A DNA stretch of 64,000 nt. It comes from CAIVVT01 sp963757265. GTDB lineage: Bacteria; Acidobacteriota; Terriglobia; Bryobacterales; Bryobacteraceae. The translations under genes and the position numbers were made by a program. Below the pieces are notes generated by a model. The model made no database searches. It was not told where the DNA came from and was given only the letters and a program-made list of their open reading frames with translations. Positions within the stretch are counted from its first letter, which is position 1, and every line of letters starts with the position of its first letter. The stretch is taken from NCBI GenBank assembly GCA_963757265.1, contig CAVWRA010000006.1, positions 2,852,001-2,916,000 on the forward strand. The letters run 5' to 3'. Positions 44,202-53,564 of the stretch are shown here, in pieces.

Positions 44202-44618
44202 ATGGCATATTCTGACAAGGTTCTGGATCACTACAACAACCCGCGCAACGTCGGCTCGCTGGACAAAAAGGACCCGCGAGTGGGCACCGGCCTGGTGGGC
44301 GCGCCGGAGTGCGGCGACGTGATGAAGCTGCAGATCAAGGTCAACCCGGAGACGGGCATGATCGAGGACGCCAAGTTCAAGACCTTCGGCTGCGGCTCGG
44401 CCATCGCCTCCAGCTCGTTGGCGACGGAGATGCTGAAGGGCCGCACGGTAGACGAGGCGCTGCAGATCAAGAACACCCAGATCGTAAACGAGCTGAGCCT
44501 GCCGCCGGTCAAAATCCATTGCTCCGTTCTGGCCGAGGATGCCATCAAGGCGGCGATCAGCGACTACAAGGCCAAGAACGGCAACGCTGCGCACGCCGGC
44601 GTGGAACAATCGGCGTGA
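44202..44618 (+). CDS. iscU: Fe-S scaffold protein IscU
   Basis: A 138-residue scaffold on which [2Fe-2S] clusters are built. The three Cys ligands are at GAPECGDVMKL, FKTFGCGSAIASSS and PPVKIHCSVLAEDAI, with LPPVK the HscA-recognition motif. Asp39-equivalent lies in CGDV. The ten-residue C-terminal extension (NAAHAGVEQSA) is longer than E. coli IscU. Confidence 0.97.
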   Translation: MAYSDKVLDHYNNPRNVGSLDKKDPRVGTGLVGAPECGDVMKLQIKVNPETGMIEDAKFKTFGCGSAIASSSLATEMLKGRTVDEALQIKNTQIVNELSLPPVKIHCSVLAEDAIKAAISDYKAKNGNAAHAGVEQSA

Positions 44619-44671
44619 CAATAGAAGCGGGGCCGCGCCCCGCGACGCGGCCGGATGGGGAGAAGCAGAGT

Positions 44672-44998
44672 ATGCCCTCGATTACGGTTACGCCGCTGGC
44701 CGTGCGCAAGATTCGCGAGTCGTTCCAGAAGATGGGCGTCGAAGGCGGGCTGCGCCTGGGTGTGCTCGGCGGCGGCTGCTCGGGGTTGAGCTATCAGTTC
44801 AAGTTCGAGCCCCAGCCGCGGCCCAGCGACCTGGTTTACAACTTCGACGACGTTCAGGTTTACGTCGACCCCAAGAGCATCGTCTTCCTCGACGGAATGA
44901 CGCTGGACTACAAGGAGTCGCTGATGCATTCGGGCTTCGAGTTTCAGAATCCGCACGCCACCAAGAGCTGCGGCTGCGGCTCTTCCTTCTCGACCTGA
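44672..44998 (+). CDS. iscA: A-type Fe-S carrier IscA
   Basis: A 108-residue HesB/IscA protein with the three conserved Cys: LGGGCSGLSYQFKF and the end SCGCGSSFST. The start at ATG 44672 gives MPSITVTPLAVRKI and has GGGGAGAAG upstream. It carries Fe-S clusters to target proteins. Confidence 0.95.
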   Translation: MPSITVTPLAVRKIRESFQKMGVEGGLRLGVLGGGCSGLSYQFKFEPQPRPSDLVYNFDDVQVYVDPKSIVFLDGMTLDYKESLMHSGFEFQNPHATKSCGCGSSFST

Positions 44999-45058
44999 GC
45001 GGCGCGAGGCTCCCCCCCGGGCCGGAATGCGGATACAATCGCTCACTGGAAGGCGCGT

Positions 45059-45724
45059 ATGAGTTTTCAAATTGCCGATCACACCTGCTGGCGCTGTGGC
45101 CAGACGCCCGAGCAAGAGGCCGAATCGGCATCCCTGTTCTGCAAATTCTGCAATTCACTGCAACGTCCGGTGCCGGACTATTTCGCCTTCTTCGGCTTCG
45201 AGAAACACCTCTCGGTCGACCCCGCCGAATTGCAGCGCCGGTATTATATGCTGAGCCGGCGGCTGCATCCCGACCTGTATACGCGCGCCACCGAAACCGA
45301 GCGGAATTACTCGCTGGAGGCGACTTCGATCCTCAATGACGGCTACCGCATCCTGCGCGACCCGGTGCAGCGCGCCGAGTACATCCTCAAGGAGAGCGGC
45401 TTTGACATCGGCGAGCAGCGCTCGAAGGACGTCCCGCCGGAGCTGCTCGAGGAAGTCTTCGATTTGAATATGGCGCTGGACGAATTGCGCCAGGGCGACG
45501 CCGGTGCGCAGCCCCAGCTGGAGGCTTCGCGCGATCGCTTCCTGGCCATGCAGGATGAGATCGACGCCCAGCTCGCGGCCATGTTTCACGAGCACGACAA
45601 CGCCGCGCCGGGTGAAGAGCGCCAGCAGAAACTGGCCTCCATTCGCGCCATCCTGAACCGCCGCCGCTATATCCGCAACCTGATTCAGGAAATCAGCAAG
45701 GAGTTTGCGACGCGCCAGGCATGA
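45059..45724 (+). CDS. hscB: HscB co-chaperone with N-terminal tetracysteine domain
   Basis: A 221-residue J-domain co-chaperone. The J-domain begins DYFAFFGFEKHLSVDPAELQRRYYMLSRRLHPDLY with the HPD triad intact; the C-terminal HSCB oligomerisation bundle follows. Unusually for a bacterial HscB, residues 1-35 carry CxxC-x14-CxxC (Cys10, 13, 28, 31), a zinc-site pattern found at the same place in eukaryotic HSC20. E. coli HscB starts directly at the J-domain. It delivers IscU to HscA. Confidence 0.93.
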   Translation: MSFQIADHTCWRCGQTPEQEAESASLFCKFCNSLQRPVPDYFAFFGFEKHLSVDPAELQRRYYMLSRRLHPDLYTRATETERNYSLEATSILNDGYRILRDPVQRAEYILKESGFDIGEQRSKDVPPELLEEVFDLNMALDELRQGDAGAQPQLEASRDRFLAMQDEIDAQLAAMFHEHDNAAPGEERQQKLASIRAILNRRRYIRNLIQEISKEFATRQA

Positions 45725-45743
45725 GCGCGCCGAACGGCCTTTC

Positions 45744-47597
45744 ATGAGCACGTTTCAGATCGACTTCAGTGCTGCGCAGAAGAAGCGCATCCTCGGCATC
45801 GACCTCGGCACGACCAACAGCCTGGTGGCGTTTATGGACCTGACCGGCCCGCGGGTGATCCCTGGCGCGGGCGGATCGGCTCTGACGCCGAGTGTGGTTT
45901 CGCTCAATGACGACGGCACGTTCAGCGTGGGCGAGCCGGCCCGCCAGTTGCTCATCGACCGGCCGGAGCGCACGGTTTACTCGGTCAAGCGCCTGATGGG
46001 CCGCGGCGTGGGCGATGTCCAGGACGAGCTGAAGCTGTTCCCTTTCCGGATCGCCGAAGGAAGCGAGAACGTCATCCGCCTGGATCTTGGCGGCAGGCTG
46101 TTGACGCCTCCCGAGATCTCGGCCCAGGTTCTCAAGCAACTCAAGACGCAGGCCGAAAACTGGCTGGGCGAAGAGATCTCGCAGGCCGTCATCACCGTGC
46201 CCGCGTACTTCAACGACGCGCAGCGGCAAGCCACGAAGGATGCCGGACGGATCGCCGGTCTCGAGGTGCTGCGCCTGGTGAACGAACCCACGGCGGCGGC
46301 CCTGGCCTATGGCCTCGACAAACGCAGGAACGGTGTTGTCGCGGTTTACGACCTGGGCGGCGGCACATTCGACATCTCGATCTTGCGCTTGCAGGACGGC
46401 ATCTTCGAGGTGCTCTCGACCAACGGCGACACCCACCTGGGCGGCGACGACATCGACAACCGGCTGCTCTCCATTGCGCTCGAGGATATTGCTACCGAAT
46501 GGGGCGCCGATCTGTCGCACAACGGTGCGGCGGTGCAGACGCTGCGACGCGCCGTGATCGAAGCCAAGGAGAAGCTGAGCTTCGTGCCCGCCGCCGAGAT
46601 CGAGTTCGCGTGGGACGGGAAGCATTATGCGCGCCAGACCACGCGCGAACTTTTTGAGAGGCTCATCGAAGATATCGTCGATCGCACTCTGCAGCCCTGC
46701 CGCCATGCCCTGCTCGATGCTGGTCTGAGCGCCGAGCAGATCGACGAAGTGGTGCTGGTGGGCGGCTCGACGCGCATTCCGATGGTGCGGCAGGCGGTTG
46801 AGACGCTGTTCAAGGCCCAGCCGCATTGCGAGCTGAACCCAGATGAGGTCGTGGCCCTGGGAGCGGCGGTGCAGGCCGGGATTCTCTCCGGCGACGTCAG
46901 CGACAAGCTGCTGCTGGACGTGACGCCGCTTTCCCTCGGCATCGAAACGATGGGCGGCGTCGTCTCCAGGCTGGTGCACCGCAACTCGACGATTCCCGCA
47001 TCCGCCACCGAGGTCTTCACGACTTCGGTGGACGGCCAGCGCAACGTGCTGATCCACGTCGTCCAGGGCGAGCGCGAACTGGCCCGCGACTGCCGCTCGC
47101 TGGCGCGCTTTGACCTGAAGGATCTCGACCCCGTGCCGGCCGGCATGGCCCGCATCGAAGTGCGCTTCCTGATCGACGCCAACGGCATTCTGAACGTCTC
47201 CGCGCGCGACATGCGCAGCGGCAAGGAGCAATCGGTCGAGGTCAAGCCTTCTTATGGGCTCACCGACGGCCAGGTGGAGGCCATGATCAGGGAGTCCTTC
47301 GAGAAGGCCGAGGCGGATTTCGCGGCGCGCCAGGTGCGCGAGGCGCAGGTGGAGGCCGACACGATCCTCAACGCGCTCAAGAAGGCCAAGGTCAACGCCG
47401 CGTGGTTCAACCTGAGCGAGGCCGAGCGCCTGAAGATCGACAAGGCGCAGAACGCGCTGCTGATGGTCTACCATTCGGGCACGCACGCCCAGATCCGCGC
47501 GGCCATCGAGCAACTGGATAATCTTTCGCGCAAGCTGGCCGAGAACATGATGAACACGGCCGTGCGCGCGGCCCTGAAAGGCACCAAGGTCGGCTAG
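45744..47597 (+). CDS. hscA: Hsp70-family Fe-S chaperone HscA
   Basis: A 617-residue DnaK paralogue. ATP-site motifs: ILGIDLGTTNSLVAFM, VPAYFNDAQRQATKDAGRIAGL, VYDLGGGTFDISIL and VLVGGSTRIPMV; the C-terminal domain includes LPLSLGIETMGG-type text (DVTPLSLGIETMGG). It uses ATP to release clusters from IscU, stimulated by HscB. The start ATG 45744 follows the hscB stop by 19 bp. A longer frame from 45705 would overlap hscB. Confidence 0.97.
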   Translation: MSTFQIDFSAAQKKRILGIDLGTTNSLVAFMDLTGPRVIPGAGGSALTPSVVSLNDDGTFSVGEPARQLLIDRPERTVYSVKRLMGRGVGDVQDELKLFPFRIAEGSENVIRLDLGGRLLTPPEISAQVLKQLKTQAENWLGEEISQAVITVPAYFNDAQRQATKDAGRIAGLEVLRLVNEPTAAALAYGLDKRRNGVVAVYDLGGGTFDISILRLQDGIFEVLSTNGDTHLGGDDIDNRLLSIALEDIATEWGADLSHNGAAVQTLRRAVIEAKEKLSFVPAAEIEFAWDGKHYARQTTRELFERLIEDIVDRTLQPCRHALLDAGLSAEQIDEVVLVGGSTRIPMVRQAVETLFKAQPHCELNPDEVVALGAAVQAGILSGDVSDKLLLDVTPLSLGIETMGGVVSRLVHRNSTIPASATEVFTTSVDGQRNVLIHVVQGERELARDCRSLARFDLKDLDPVPAGMARIEVRFLIDANGILNVSARDMRSGKEQSVEVKPSYGLTDGQVEAMIRESFEKAEADFAARQVREAQVEADTILNALKKAKVNAAWFNLSEAERLKIDKAQNALLMVYHSGTHAQIRAAIEQLDNLSRKLAENMMNTAVRAALKGTKVG

Positions 47598-47606
47598 AGG
47601 TCGTTC

Positions 47607-47816
47607 ATGGCACTCGATTGGAGCATGGCCGAAGAGATCGGCATCGCATTGCAGGAGAAGTTCCCGGCCGTCGACCCGCTGACGGTGCGCTTCACCGATC
47701 TGCATCGCATGGTCGTCGAACTGGAAGGCTTCGGCGACGACCCGCAAACTTCTAACGAATCCAAGCTCGAGGCCATCCAGATGGCCTGGCACGAGGAGTT
47801 CCAGGACAACCAGTAG
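47607..47816 (+). CDS. iscX: IscX (YfhJ) isc accessory protein
   Basis: A 69-residue acidic protein matching IscX: DPLTVRFTDLHRMVVEL, GDDPQTSNESKLEAIQMAW. IscX binds IscS and iron and modulates cluster assembly. It ends the isc operon, 9 bp after hscA. The fdx gene that lies between hscA and iscX in many isc operons is missing. Confidence 0.95.
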   Translation: MALDWSMAEEIGIALQEKFPAVDPLTVRFTDLHRMVVELEGFGDDPQTSNESKLEAIQMAWHEEFQDNQ

Positions 47817-47841
47817 CGCACCGGCGGGCGCCCTCGTCTGA

Positions 47842-47858
47842 GCGCCGGCCCCCGGCGC
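47842..47858 (+). terminator. GC hairpin after iscX, possible terminator
   Basis: GCGCCGG (47842-47848), loop CCC, then CCGGCGC (47852-47858). The stem is perfect but there is no T-run, so it may only stall or protect transcript ends. Confidence 0.3.
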
Positions 47859-47924
47859 GAGCCACAGGCGCGCCCGCTCCGGTACGGGTTTGTTTCTGGT
47901 AGGCTCTTTCGGTTGAGGCACGAC

Positions 47925-50900
47925 ATGTCATCCCGAAACGCCGTCCATTCCTATGCGTTGCGTCTTCTCACGCGCGCCCTGCTGCTGGCCGCGGCGTGCG
48001 GCGCGCTCCGCGCGCAGACGAAACTGCTGCGCTTTCCGGACATCCACGACAATCGCATCGTCTTCAGTTATGGCGGTGATCTGTGGCTTGTGGGCGCCGG
48101 CGGCGGCCTGGCGACGCGTCTCACGGCCCATTCGGGGGTCGAGCTGTTTGCCAAATTCTCTCCCGATGGAAAGTGGATCGCATTCACCGGTCAATACGAT
48201 GGCGACGAGCAGGTCTACGTCATTCCCTCGACCGGCGGCGAGCCGCGCCAGTTGACCTTTTACCCGTCGCGGGGGCCACTCGCGCCGCGCTGGGGTTATG
48301 ACAACCAGGTCTACGGCTGGACCAACGACGGCCACTATGTCATCTTCAGAACGCTGCGCGACGGCTGGGCGCTGGGGCAGAGCCGCCTGTACCGCGTCTC
48401 TATCGACGGCGGCCCATCCGAGCCCTTGCCGATGCCGGTGGCAGGCTCAGGATCGCTTTCACCCGGCGGGAACGAGATCGTCTATTCGCCGCAGGCGCGC
48501 GATTTCCGCCCCGAGAAACGCTACAGCGGCGGCACGGCCAATCAGCTTTACATCTTCGACCTCGAGACGCACGCCGCCAAGCTGATCTCGGAAGGGCCGC
48601 GCTCCAGCCGCGATCCGATGTGGATCGGCAGGCAGATCTACTTCAACTCCGACAAGGACGGCCACTTCAACCTGTATGCCTACGACGTCGCCAGCGGCAA
48701 GACCACCGAGGTGACCCACAACACTGTATGGGACGTGCGTTGGCCGAGCTCGGACCGCGAGCGCCGCATCGTCTATGAATTGGACGGCGAGCTGCAGGTG
48801 CTCGACATCAGGACCGGCAAGAGCACGCCGATCTCCGTGAACGTGCCCGACGACGGCATCAACCGCCGTCCCAGCTACATCGCGGTGGCGAATCACATCG
48901 AGGACGCGGAACTCAGCCCCAAGGGGGAGCGCGTGCTGTTCACCGCGCGCGGCGACATCTTCTCGGCGCCGGTGGAACATGGGCCCACGCGTAACCTGAC
49001 GCATTCGCCGGGAGCGCACGACAAATGGCCGATGTGGTCGCCGGATGGGGCCAAAGTCGCCTATATCTCGGACGCCACCGGCGAAGAGGAGCTCTACGTC
49101 GTCGCCCAGGATGGTTCGACGCCCGCCGAACAGATCACCACCGGCGGCAAGGCGATGCGCTATGAGCCGCGCTGGTCCCCCGATGGCCAGCGGCTGGCCT
49201 TCAGCGATAAGGATGGCCGCTTGTGGGTCGTCTCGCTGGCCGACAGGAAGCCGCAGGAAGTGGCCCATTCCACTGAGGGTGGAATCCGCGACTACGCCTG
49301 GTCCCCGGGCGGAAGCTACATCGCTTTCAGCATGCCGAATTCCACAAATGTCTCGGTGCTCTACATCTGGAGTCTCCAGGATGGGAAGCTGCACCAGGTG
49401 ACCAATGGACTATTCGACGAAAGCTCGCCGGCCTGGGATCCCAAGGGCGACTATCTGTACTACATGGCCGTGCACGAGTTTCACCCGCAGATTTCGCAGA
49501 TCGAATTCGATTTCGCGACCAACCGTTCGCGCGGCATCTTCGTTCTCGCCTTGCGCAACGACGTCAAGAGCCCGTTCCCGCTGGAAAGCGACGAGGTCAC
49601 GATCAAGAAGGACGGGCCCGCGAAGGCCGATGGCTCTAAGGATAAAGACAAACCGCCGGCCGAGTCTAAGGACGCCGCGGCAAAGGACGCCAACAAAGAT
49701 AAGGACATCGATTTCGACGGCCTCGCGAGCCGCGTGACTCGCGTCCCGGTCGAAGCCGACAACTACTTCGGCCTGGCGGTGAAATCCGACTCGTTGATCT
49801 ATGCCACCCTGCCGGCGCGGTATTACGGCCGTGACGCCCAGACCAAGCCCGCGCTGCACATCTTCGCGTTCAAGGACCGCAAGGACACCAGGTTGGTCGA
49901 CGACATCGGCGCATTCGTCCTGTCGCGCGATGGATCGAAAGTGCTGGTTCGTCAGGGCGCGGCCTGGAACATGTATGACGCGACTCCCACCGGCGCGAGC
50001 ACGAAGAAAACGGTCTCCACCGACGGCCTCGATGCTCGAGCGCGTCCCCGACCGAGGAGTGGAAAGAGATCTTCAACGAGGTGTGGCGCCGCTACCGCGA
50101 TTTCTTCTACGCGCCGAACATGCACGGCTACGATTGGGAAGCCGTGCGGCCATCGCTACAGCCAGCTGTTGCCCTACGTGGCGCATCGCGGACCGACCTG
50201 AATTACGTATTGAGCGAGATGATCTCCGAGCTGACCGTGCAGCACACCTACATCGACGGCGGCGACGTGATTCTGCCGCCGCGTCCGCACGCCGGTCTGC
50301 CCGGCGCGCGCTTCGAGGTGGACGCCGCCTCCGGCCGCTACCGGATCGCGAAGATCTTCCAGGGGCAGAACGAGGAAGAAACGTATCGCTCTCCGCTGAC
50401 TGAGGTCGGCGTTGACGCGCGCGTCGGCGACTATGTCCTGGCCATCAACGGCGAGGACGTGACGGCGAAACAGGACATCTACAAGTTCCTGCGCAACGCC
50501 GGCGACGCCCCGGTTCAATTGACTCTCAACACCACGCCCGCCCTCGCCGGAGCGCGCCGGATCACCTACCGCCCGCTCGCGAGCGAGACCAGTCTCGTCT
50601 ATTTCAATTGGGTGGAACAGAATCGCCGCAAAGTGGATCAGCTCTCCCACGGCCGGATCGGCTACATGCACCTGCCCGACATGGGTGCGGAGGGCATCAG
50701 CGAGTTCATCAAGTGGTACTACCCGCAATTGCGCAAAGAGGCGTTGCTCATCGACGACCGCGCCAACGGCGGCGGCAACGTCTCGCGCATGATCGTCACC
50801 CGCCTGACCCGCACTTTAATGGCGCTCGGCTACCCCCGCAACCACGCCACTCCCGAAATCTACCCCGAAAGCGTCTTCATCGGCCCCAAAGCCGTGCTGC

Positions 50901-51259
50901 TCGATGGCAATTCCGCCTCCGACGGCGACATCTTCCCGTGGATGTTCCGCACCGCTAAACTGGGGCCGCTGATCGGCGAGCGCTCGTGGGGCGGCGTGGT
51001 CGGCATCACCGATCACGGCCCGCTGCTGGACGGCGGGCACGTGAACGTGCCTGAATACGCCCACGCCGATGCCCAGGGCCAATGGGCCGTGGAAGGCCAC
51101 GGCGTCGATCCCGACATCGTGGTAGACAACGACGCCAGGTCGGTCATTGAAGGGCAAGACCCGCAACTCGAGCGCGGCGTGGCCGAGCTCTTGAAGAAAC
51201 TCGACCAGTTCACGCCCCGGCTGCCGGAGCACGCGCCTTACCCGGTGAAGCTCAAGTAG
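47925..51259 (+). CDS. tricorn-like protease (PD40 propeller, PDZ, S41 domain), broken by four frameshifts near 50030-50191
   Basis: About 1110 residues when read through. ATG 47925 has GAGG 6 nt upstream and a signal peptide ending RAQTK. Residues about 30-530 are PD40/TolB-like propeller repeats (SPDGKWIAFTGQYDG; WSPDGAKVAYISD; WSPDGQRLAFSDKDG). After a Lys/Asp-rich segment (DKDKPPAESKDAAAKDANKDKD) the chain runs into the tricorn C1/PDZ/S41 part with WEAV, DLNYVLSEMISEL, the PDZ GDYVLAINGEDV, and the S41 Ser in DGNSASDGDIFPWM. Between 50031 and 50191 the frame changes four times (extra bases at 50031, 50053, 50150 and two at 50190-50191). Both flanks are clean, so this is read as one gene. 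It probably degrades peptides in the periplasm. Confidence 0.85.
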
Positions 51260-51305
51260 CGGCGGCTGAAATTCACTTCTCCGACGGCGGCCGACCGGCG
51301 GCTCC

Positions 51306-53006
51306 CTACTCGTCCGCCGGCGCCACTTGAAACTCCCGCTGGCGCAGGAACGGGCCGTCGATGCACGTCAGCGCTCCCGATGGGCTGGCGCATTTCCCGC
51401 AGATGCCCACGCCGCAGCTGGTCATGTATTCGATCGATCCGATGATGCGCTCCGCCGGCGCCAGTTCCCGTTGGATCTCGAAACAGCGCCGGACCATCGC
51501 CTCCGGCCCGCAATTGATGAACACCAGCCGCTGCATCTCGCGGGTGGGCACTCCGGCCAGCGCCTCTCCGAGCAGCTCCGCGACATAGCCTTGGTGTCCC
51601 ACGCTGCCGTCGTCGGTCGCCAGGAACACCGGGCCCAGGCTGCGGAACTTGTCCAGGTCGAACAGGTGCCGGCCGGTTCTGGCGCCGAGCAGGAACATTT
51701 GTTTGTTGCCCGGCTTCAGTTTGTGGGCGATCTCCAGCAGCGATGCGATGCCCGTTCCGCCGCCGGTAAAGACCAGCGTGCTGTTGTCAAAAACCGGCAC
51801 GCCCTTGCCATACGGTCCGCGCAACAGAATCTCGGCGCCCTCCGCCAGCTGGGCCAGGTGTTGGGAGAACACTCCGACCGTGCGCACCACCACGCTCTTC
51901 TCCGCGGCCGAGAAGATCGCAAAGGGCTTCTCCCCAACCCCCGGCAGGCACAGAAAGTAGAATTTCCCCGCCAGGTCCCCGTCCTGCGCCCCTTCCGGCA
52001 GCTCTTCGAGAATCAGTTTGAACAGCGTTTCGTCGTACTCGACCCTGCCGGTTACCCGCGTCTTCACGTAGTCCATGCGCACGGTGGATTCACACGACCG
52101 CGCGTAGCTCCGCGCCGGCTCCTGGCTCACATCGCGCTGCAGTTCGGCCAGGTACTCGCGCATCTGCTCGCTGTCCAGCCCGGTCAGCGCGCTGCCTACT
52201 CCGAACAGGTCGGCGCCGGCCTCCGCATACTGATGCACGTGTTCCGGCGAGGCGATCCCGCCCATGCCGATGATCACCGCCTCGCTCCCCACCGCGTGGC
52301 GCACCTGCTCCACCGCGCGCAACCCCATCGGCCGGATTCCATCGCCCGACAATCCGCCCAGCCGGTTGTGCAGGATCGGGCTCGTGCCCACCTCCGCCAG
52401 CGCCGGGCCGACCGTGTTGATCAGCGTGAAGCCTGCCGCGCCCGCATCCATGGCCTCTCGGGCCGAGATGCCCAATCGGGCCAGCGTCGAGGAGAGCTTC
52501 ACGAAAACCGGCAGGCCCGTCTTGCGAACCACGGCCTCCGTGATTCTCACCAGCAGTTTCAGATCCTGCCCCACCTCCGACCCGTAGCCCTTGGCATGCG
52601 GGCACGACATGTTCAGCTCCACTCCGTCCGCGATCGGCTTCAGCGTGAGCGCCGCTTCCACGAAGCTGTCCACATCGGAGCCGAAGATCGACACCAGCAG
52701 GAACTTGTCCTCGGGCGTTCGCAGCCCCTCAAACTCGGCCAGGTACGCCGCCGCCCCCGGATTCGCCAGACCCACCGCGTTGATGTAACAGCCCGGCGCG
52801 TAGCGCGCGTAGATCGGCTCGCGATACCCCTGCCGCGGCTGGGCGCTGATGCTCTTGGTGGTGATAACTCCCAGGGACGGGATTTCCCGGAAGCATTTGT
52901 GGATCGTCGCCGCGTGCGTGCAGCGGATTCCGGAGGGGATGACGAAGCGGCCTCGGACCGTCTTGGATCCGAGTTTGTAGGGCTGGTCGAAGGATGAGAA
53001 CCGCAT
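51306..53006 (-). CDS. PyrD-PyrK fusion: dihydroorotate dehydrogenase with its electron-transfer domain
   Basis: About 566 residues. Residues 1-300 form a class 1B DHOD-like FMN barrel (VIPSGIRCTHAAT, ITTKSISAQP, ELNMSCPHAKGYGSEVGQD, VFVKLSSTLAR, GIRPMGLRAVEQV, GMGGIASPEHV). The rest is a PyrK-type reductase: FAD-binding barrel, NAD site TLVFTGGGTGIASLLEI, then the [2Fe-2S] loop SCGVGICGKC...LTCIDGPFL. In most organisms these are two polypeptides (PyrD and PyrK). Dihydropyrimidine dehydrogenase (PreA-like) shares the SCPH loop, so pyrimidine reduction cannot be excluded, but PreA ferredoxin motifs are absent. ATG 53006 is preferred over TTG 53018. Confidence 0.85.
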   Translation of the reverse strand: MRFSSFDQPYKLGSKTVRGRFVIPSGIRCTHAATIHKCFREIPSLGVITTKSISAQPRQGYREPIYARYAPGCYINAVGLANPGAAAYLAEFEGLRTPEDKFLLVSIFGSDVDSFVEAALTLKPIADGVELNMSCPHAKGYGSEVGQDLKLLVRITEAVVRKTGLPVFVKLSSTLARLGISAREAMDAGAAGFTLINTVGPALAEVGTSPILHNRLGGLSGDGIRPMGLRAVEQVRHAVGSEAVIIGMGGIASPEHVHQYAEAGADLFGVGSALTGLDSEQMREYLAELQRDVSQEPARSYARSCESTVRMDYVKTRVTGRVEYDETLFKLILEELPEGAQDGDLAGKFYFLCLPGVGEKPFAIFSAAEKSVVVRTVGVFSQHLAQLAEGAEILLRGPYGKGVPVFDNSTLVFTGGGTGIASLLEIAHKLKPGNKQMFLLGARTGRHLFDLDKFRSLGPVFLATDDGSVGHQGYVAELLGEALAGVPTREMQRLVFINCGPEAMVRRCFEIQRELAPAERIIGSIEYMTSCGVGICGKCASPSGALTCIDGPFLRQREFQVAPADE

Positions 53007-53114
53007 GGCTGGGGGCAAAACCGAAAAACCGTAAGAACGATGATATCAACCGCTCCTCCGAAGCGGTCTCCCGGACCGTGCCCCGCCTGCGTCTCTATTA
53101 TTCCATGGTATGAT

Positions 53115-53450
53115 TCATGCGCCCGCGCCGCTGGCCGTCGGCTCGAGCGCCGCGCTCATCGAGCCTTTGCTGCGCGGCAGCCGCCAATCCGCGCCGTATC
53201 CGTGGATCTGGTCGCGCGCGAACTCCGCTGCCTCGCGCTCACAGATCATCACCACGGTCCGCCCTGCCGTATCCACTTCCACCGCGTGCCGGTAGGCCTC
53301 ATCCGCGGTCTTCAGGAACAGCTTCGTCAGCATTTCGATCACGTAGTCGTAGGTGTGCTCGTCGTCGTCGAGCAGGACCACCTTCCACAACGGCGGCGTC
53401 TGTTCCTTCTCGGTCGCTTCCTGTGCCGGAGCCGGTGTCGTGGAGCCCAT
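53115..53450 (-). CDS. clpS: ClpS adaptor of the ClpAP/ClpCP protease
   Basis: A 111-residue adaptor. The core PPLWKVVLLDDDEHTYDYVIEMLTKLF matches the ClpS N-end-rule binding region; the later EVDTAGRTVVMICEREAAEFARDQIHGYGAD is the ClpA-binding side. A Thr/Ala-rich tail follows. It brings N-degron substrates to the Clp ATPase. The usual clpA partner is not downstream here. ATG 53450 is chosen over the upstream TTG at 53456. Confidence 0.92.
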   Translation of the reverse strand: MGSTTPAPAQEATEKEQTPPLWKVVLLDDDEHTYDYVIEMLTKLFLKTADEAYRHAVEVDTAGRTVVMICEREAAEFARDQIHGYGADWRLPRSKGSMSAALEPTASGAGA

Positions 53451-53564
53451 GGCCAAACTACTCAGTGTCGCATCTTAGCAAAGGCGCGCGCGAGAAATGC
53501 GCCCATCGTCACGCTGGCTTATCGCTCTGGGCGCTCCCCGATCTGGTGGAATACACGCTCCCGC

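Noticed and set aside
45693..47921. Very long open frame on the minus strand across hscA
   Set aside because: It is the antisense of a conserved HscA gene, a normal effect of GC-rich codon use. It has no motifs of its own and no ribosome site.
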